From assembly GCA_021307315.1 (NCBI GenBank), contig JAJSPD010000034.1:62001-126000 (forward strand): DNA of 64,000 nucleotides. The letters run 5' to 3'. Below the pieces are notes generated by a model. That model searched no databases, had not been told where the DNA came from, and worked only from the letters and a program-made list of their open reading frames with translations. Source of the stretch: Bisporella sp. PMI_857 (lineage: Eukaryota; Ascomycota; Leotiomycetes; Helotiales; Helotiaceae). This document shows, one piece after another, positions 59,501 through 64,000 of the stretch (position 1 is the stretch's first letter; each line of letters starts with the position of its first letter). A program made the translations under genes and the position numbers.

Positions 59501-60112
59501 GTAATTTCCAAGAACATTGAAGCCACTTCCGCCTCCAGAAAGACTGTTCTGTCTGTGCTCATCCTCCCGGCTGTCTTCGCGCACCTTCTGCCGTTTCGCC
59601 GGCTGAACTAGATCTCGGCTTGATACATTGTGCATGCGTTCTACCATATGTCCCATCCCAGGTCCGTTTGCATATTGGCCAAAGCCGTTGGTTCCGTTCT
59701 GCGTGGATAAGGGGGCATGAGAGAACGAACCCGAAGGGCTACTGAAGTGAAATTGGACGTTTTGTGATGTGGTATTGCTTGAGGACAACTGCTGTTTCTG
59801 TGGGGATCGTAACGGCTGCTGGAAAGCTGATCTTGGGGTTAAAAGTGCCGCGGGGTTATATTGGGACGTTCGAGAGGCGCCAGAAGCCGAGTCGTTCAAG
59901 CTTGGAGAACCGTTTGTAGAGGATCCCCCTAAGGAGTGGCCAGAGTCTTTGTAAATTCTGCCTTGGGGAAACGGTAGAGAGCGCATTTGAGTTGTAGGAG
60001 CCTGATCTTGAGGCTCTGGATTTGGGCTTCCAGTTGAAAAGCGAGAGCGCGCGATATTATGGAGGGGCAAACTACCCGTCTGGGCCCAGTTGGCCTTATT
60101 TCGACCGTCCAT
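56581..60112 (-). CDS. Rad5/HLTF-like SNF2 ATPase with RING finger
   Basis: Exons 60112-59437 and 59390-56581 give 1161 residues; the 46-nt intron runs from GTAAGG to GACAG. The first 220 residues are Ser/Pro/Gln-rich. The SNF2 core shows Walker A DMMGLGKTLS (about 520), DEAH in VVLDEAHMIR (about 665), TGTPVQNRLEDLGAL and, in the second lobe, SIGAGGLGLNLTAANKIY and QAVDRVHRLGQ. A C3HC4-type RING lies between the lobes (CITC near 875 to CPICQQ near 935), the hallmark of the Rad5/Rad16/HLTF branch, which combines DNA translocation with E3 ubiquitin ligase activity in repair and remodelling. Whether it has a functional HIRAN domain is unclear. It is probably not the canonical RAD5, since the N-terminal region is only weakly similar. 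Confidence 0.9.
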
Positions 60113-60784
60113 CTTGAGATCCTTAGGTTATGAACGCATGCAGCTCTAAGGTTGTGTGTTGTCTGCACCACTGGGATTTGGTTGGAATAGTGGGAGGCAA
60201 CGAGGATTCTCGATGATTAAGGGAAGGCATGAGGGTATTCGACGTTCGTCATTTCTTTGATGAAGGTAGCCTTGCGCGGAAAGGTGAAGGTACTCAAGAC
60301 ACAGTGCAAAGGTGAATTGTTGTGACGCGCAAAAGCCGCGATTTTGTCGTTTTTGTAATCAATGAACGGCATCCACTTCGAAGTGGTTTCGCGATGACAC
60401 CTTGAACGCCTCACTGACTAATCCACAACTTTAGGAACTTCTTTTGTTTATTCCCTCGAAGACATAATATAATGGATCGTGCGTTCTGTGATACCAACTG
60501 CTTTTTTAATATTCGAATGCTTTATCGCTGGCTCTAAAGGTCAGATTAAAATAGGTGTTGGTTGGAAGGCAGCCGAGGACCGAAAGTCTGCTCTGTGGTG
60601 ACAAATACTTTAATGAGCAATTCATCAGTAATAAATACCACGAAAGTAAGAAATGGTCTCCGGACCAAAGAATATGATGCTTATTTTCCTAACGTATTTT
60701 ACATTCCCAATCTCCGAAACGCCATAGCCTATCTTTTATATAATACATCAAGAATTGCCCCAGGCTGGTTTGCCATCTCTCTAT
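60113..60784. promoter_or_regulatory. Upstream region of the SNF2 gene and 3' region of LSB6
   Basis: About 670 bases between two minus-strand genes. No coding-like frame and no assigned motif. Confidence 0.45.
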
Positions 60785-63058
60785 CTAGCACCATGTGAAT
60801 ACAGGATTTTTGGTCTTGACCGTCTCTAATCTTTCTACAATCACCTTTCGTTGATTCCCTTCCATTCCTTCTGCAGCCGCATATCCGAGATCGCCTTCTA
60901 GATCATCTCCATCATATAACATAGCACCACGAGTCCTGGAAGAATAAGAGGATCGTCTAGTGTGAGGTAGTGTGTAGGATTGAGATCTTGATGGCTCGTC
61001 ATAGCTCATTCGGTTCCTTGGATTCCTCGGTGGACGTCGGTCTGCGAATTTGACCTGTCCATTTTTCGTCGGACCATCCAATTGTGAACTAGCGCCGATG
61101 CTAATAGTAGGAGATAATGCGTCTTCGCTTGCCCGGGGAGTGCCAAGTTCAAATCTGTTTGGGTTTGGAAGATCTGCCGGAGGGCTGGAGAGTCCCAAAA
61201 GATCTGACTGAGGTGGTGCGGAGTTCGCAATGCTAATATCCATTTCCTCGTCCAATACCTTCTTACGTTCTGCATCATTCCGTCTTCGCATTTCCGCTGA
61301 GGGTACTCTCAGAGGAACCGCAATTGGAATATCAACCAAATCGTCCCAAACACAAACACGCGCTCTCCTTGTCAGTTCTAACGGCCCGTGGTCCGTAGTC
61401 TTCAGGGTTTCAACCACGTTCCACGCCTGACCCTTCATGACCGCAATTTGCCTAGCGAACATGCGTTCTTGGAAGTCAGCATCCTGACTAAAAACCTTTC
61501 TCAATTCTAGTTGTGTTTCGCTCCACCACTGTTTTGAGGTCAGGAGCGGAAGAAAGTGATCCCTCGTTTTTTGGGAAAATGGCTGTCCAATAAGAGAAAC
61601 GGGTAGGAAAAGCCATCCAAAAGGAAAACTCCGCCATGCATCAGGATGCTTCCAGGGCCATGAAAGACTATTATCGATGGCTCCAATAGAAATAGTAGGA
61701 CCGCCCGCATTAGAAGGAGTACCTGATCTGCTTGTCGCATCCATCGGCTGTTGGAGCCGATATGGATGAGGTGCGGATGTGCCATCTCCTGTTGGTACTA
61801 TTCGAGGAGAAGGGTTATCTTCTCGTCCATTCATCTTCGGTGGTTCAGATACAATAGAAACATCCTGTTTATCCCAGTCCACCTTTATCATCCAGTTATC
61901 TAACCCTCTGTCCGTGTTACGCATGATATAATCCAATATAACCAACTTCTCTAGCTCTTCCCGGAAAGATTGTTGCAACGCATCTGTCCATACAAATCGT
62001 CGATTTGGACTACGCTCTCCAGGAGCAAGTGCAATCTGTTCTTCTTCTTCATCCTCATAGTCCCCAATTCCTGGTCTGCAGGTCTCCCTCCACGTTTTAG
62101 ATTTTCTTTTGGATTCGCTGGGAGTATATGGCCCGCTCCGGTCCGGCCAAGGATGTTCACGCAGGAATATATTTGCGTCTTTGAATCCTTTCAAGAACAC
62201 CTGAAAGCTTCCAACTTTTGCTGGGAATGGCTTCTTATTTCTGTAGAAATTTCTTCTAGACCAAAAGTCATAATGAAATGACTTTGACGAGAGATGGACG
62301 ATATCAGTATATGGCACGAGATTGGTGCGTAATCTGCAGTCGAGAGTATAAGCCGCTGCCTCCGAAATATAACTAAGATTCGGAATGAGACAAGCCCGTC
62401 CAAAGAAACAGGGAAATAGATTGCGATGTATCCATTTGTTCCACTTGGGATTTCCTGCTGCATAAGGTTCCTCGTCCTTCGGCTTGAACACACCAACCAC
62501 TTTGCCATCGCTATTCCTGGCAAAGTAGCTTCCCGAACTTCCTTGGGATATCATCTTAGGATGAATTCCTTGCTCGATAGCAACTCTGACACTTTCAACT
62601 ACCTCGTCGAATTCAGCTTTTGTCATTCGATCACGATCAATTTCAAAACTCAGAGTTTCGGCAGTAGCGGGTCGCACCCCTTCAGGGGCCTGGAAGACCG
62701 AGTGGTGGATTTCCAACTTTTCCTCCTCTTCCGTTTTACCCTTTACTTTATGTATTTTGAACTTCGATGCTATCTCATCTGCCCATCTTTGCAGCCTCGC
62801 ATTGATCGCATCAATATCAACACCCGAGGAACTACTTCGCAGTCGTCTTGTCTTTCGCGATTTGCGCGCTGCATTTGGAGACGTGGATCCTTCCGAGAAC
62901 ATGCCACTATGTGGTCGAGGTTGTGTGATGGACTCATATCGAGGAGCGGATGCCGGCTGTAAGGAGGCATAGCTGTTTGCCAGCTCGTTATCTGACTCCG
63001 AGTCTTCGGCTTGGGCAATTCGGGCATAGCCCGTTGTTGCTGGGCGATTTCTAGGCAT
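60785..63058 (-). CDS. LSB6: Type II phosphatidylinositol 4-kinase
   Basis: A single exon of 757 residues. Type II PI 4-kinases phosphorylate phosphatidylinositol on endosomal, vacuolar and plasma membranes; the yeast member is Lsb6. The catalytic domain begins near residue 170: GSSGSYFARNSDGKVVGVFK is the nucleotide-binding part with the lysine, PKDEEPYAAGNPKWNKWIHR and PCFFGRACLIPN correspond to the membrane-associating and cysteine-palmitoylation region, and DYIMRNTDRGLDNWMIKVDW near 395-410 holds the catalytic loop. The first 110 residues are Ser/Arg-rich and the C-terminal 130 are low complexity. The insert around residues 320-350 is acidic (DYEDEEEEQ). No intron is needed. Confidence 0.93.
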   Translation of the reverse strand: MPRNRPATTGYARIAQAEDSESDNELANSYASLQPASAPRYESITQPRPHSGMFSEGSTSPNAARKSRKTRRLRSSSSGVDIDAINARLQRWADEIASKFKIHKVKGKTEEEEKLEIHHSVFQAPEGVRPATAETLSFEIDRDRMTKAEFDEVVESVRVAIEQGIHPKMISQGSSGSYFARNSDGKVVGVFKPKDEEPYAAGNPKWNKWIHRNLFPCFFGRACLIPNLSYISEAAAYTLDCRLRTNLVPYTDIVHLSSKSFHYDFWSRRNFYRNKKPFPAKVGSFQVFLKGFKDANIFLREHPWPDRSGPYTPSESKRKSKTWRETCRPGIGDYEDEEEEQIALAPGERSPNRRFVWTDALQQSFREELEKLVILDYIMRNTDRGLDNWMIKVDWDKQDVSIVSEPPKMNGREDNPSPRIVPTGDGTSAPHPYRLQQPMDATSRSGTPSNAGGPTISIGAIDNSLSWPWKHPDAWRSFPFGWLFLPVSLIGQPFSQKTRDHFLPLLTSKQWWSETQLELRKVFSQDADFQERMFARQIAVMKGQAWNVVETLKTTDHGPLELTRRARVCVWDDLVDIPIAVPLRVPSAEMRRRNDAERKKVLDEEMDISIANSAPPQSDLLGLSSPPADLPNPNRFELGTPRASEDALSPTISIGASSQLDGPTKNGQVKFADRRPPRNPRNRMSYDEPSRSQSYTLPHTRRSSYSSRTRGAMLYDGDDLEGDLGYAAAEGMEGNQRKVIVERLETVKTKNPVFTWC

Positions 63059-63684
63059 GCTATAACTGCTAGTTCATGCTTCAAATGTTCGTGATCACCA
63101 TGACACGAAGATATGTGTTATTGGGTGGCTTGTGAAGTTGTAGATGTAATATCCTAATGCAAGTACGAAGTACAGGTTACGTCCCGGCCAAAGCCTTGGC
63201 ATCTGTGACGCGTGCTGCAAGGCTATGACTGTGGATCTCAAGGCTGGTATATTAAGACACTTTTATATTGTTGAGTCTTCCGAAAAATTATATCTAGGCA
63301 ATAGGCAAAATCCAGACTCTTTCCGGTCATGATGGCTTGCGAATGGGCTATTCTGAGGGTAGGAGCTGAGTATACAAGTTTGATTTCTAACCCTTGGTGG
63401 GACAAAGCATCACAAATGATGCCTACAATGACAACTCGGACTTTCGCTCTCTGGATGAAACATAGTCCTCCTTAGCATTGCCTAAGCTGGCGAATATATT
63501 AACTACTGCGTAGATATCCTATGGCAATTGACCAGAAAGACAGTTCAAGAACTGCACAATGTTCCTAGACCTGCGGCTTGACAGGAGAGCTTATGATTAT
63601 ATTTACATATCTTACATGAAGTATCCTTCTCTTCTTTTTTGCTAGCACAGGAATCTATCAAAGGCCACTAATTCCTTCCACTGA
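63059..63684. promoter_or_regulatory. LSB6 upstream region and AIM41 3' region
   Basis: About 630 bases between two minus-strand genes; no coding-like frame. Confidence 0.45.
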
Positions 63685-64000
63685 TCATGGCTCTGCTAAG
63701 ATCTGTTTCACAAGAACAGCTACATCCTTCTTTTCCACTGGCTTTCCGCCGAGGTATTCTTCTGAGAATGCTTTCTTCAAAACATCCCCTTGCCTGATTT
63801 CAGCTCCTTCGCCCTTCATAGTTTCCACTAAGCTCTTAATAACCGTTCTGATCTCTTCCATGCCCATAACTTCCACGCTCCCGGCATACTCTTCCATAAT
63901 CTTCAATTGGCTGTCCTCCTTGTCTGCCAGATCCTGCCTCCCAGCATTCTTGAACTCTTCACTCGCTGCGCGACTTGCCGTTGCATTCTTTTTGATGAGA
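63685..64000 (-). CDS. AIM41: GatB/YqeY-domain protein, C-terminal part (Aim41-like)
   Basis: The frame is open from the window edge to TGA 63687-63685, about 105 residues. It reads as the C-terminal half of a YqeY/GatB-tail protein: LIKKNATASRAASEEFKNAG, then DLADKEDSQLKIMEEYAG, EIRTVIKSLVETMKGEGAE and the final EKKDVAVLVKQILAEP. Fungal members such as yeast Aim41 are mitochondrial and of unclear biochemical role; the bacterial domain is linked to tRNA-dependent amidation. The N-terminus with any presequence lies beyond the window. Confidence 0.85.
   Translation of the reverse strand, partial: LIKKNATASRAASEEFKNAGRQDLADKEDSQLKIMEEYAGSVEVMGMEEIRTVIKSLVETMKGEGAEIRQGDVLKKAFSEEYLGGKPVEKKDVAVLVKQILAEP

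Overview
The window is nuclear DNA of a filamentous ascomycete. Most genes carry short GT-AG introns, usually about 45-160 nt, and the gene set is typical of filamentous fungi: Zn2Cys6 and C2H2 regulators, an F-box protein, a mitochondrial citrate carrier and a polyamine/arylalkylamine-type acetyltransferase. The protein flavour suggests Leotiomycetes (Helotiales-like), but that is an impression and not a demonstrated placement. Exon boundaries below were read by eye from splice signals, frame and family conservation.

Layout. 1-273: end of RPB5. 846-2038: an unrecognised coiled-coil/ankyrin-like gene. 3116-3731: a MITE-like inverted-repeat element. 4231-8539: an intronless UDP-glycosyltransferase, a citrate carrier (CTP1) and an alpha/beta hydrolase. 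8540-11700: gene-poor, with decayed coding-like stretches. 11709-22378: a 75-residue membrane microprotein, an F-box protein, NOG1, a GNAT acetyltransferase, DDI1 and RRP8. 22379-28496: gene-poor, with a decayed membrane-protein relic and one tRNA-Thr. 28497-45032: a Zn2Cys6 regulator, the divergent pair PUP2/SPC97, methylenetetrahydrofolate reductase, Rab GDI and mitochondrial ribosomal protein L4. 46236-46877: a broken gene for a secreted, probably GPI-anchored protein. 46878-52505: a long gene-free stretch rich in simple repeats. 52506-64000: a two-finger C2H2 regulator, a Rad5/HLTF-like SNF2 ATPase, type II PI 4-kinase LSB6 and the end of AIM41.

The genes do not form one pathway. They are mostly housekeeping genes (transcription, ribosome biogenesis with NOG1 and RRP8, proteasome and ubiquitin with PUP2, DDI1 and the F-box protein, spindle pole, folate/methionine, vesicle traffic, mitochondria), separated by repeat-rich islands. 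The points most worth checking are a 59-codon in-frame extension after the SPC97 stop, a tandem splice acceptor that would remove a zinc ligand of the C2H2 regulator, a cluster of ACGCG boxes between PUP2 and SPC97, the MITE-like element, very small exons in PUP2 and GDI1, and an apparently intron-split start codon in DDI1. I saw no CRISPR array, no rRNA and no complete autonomous transposon.
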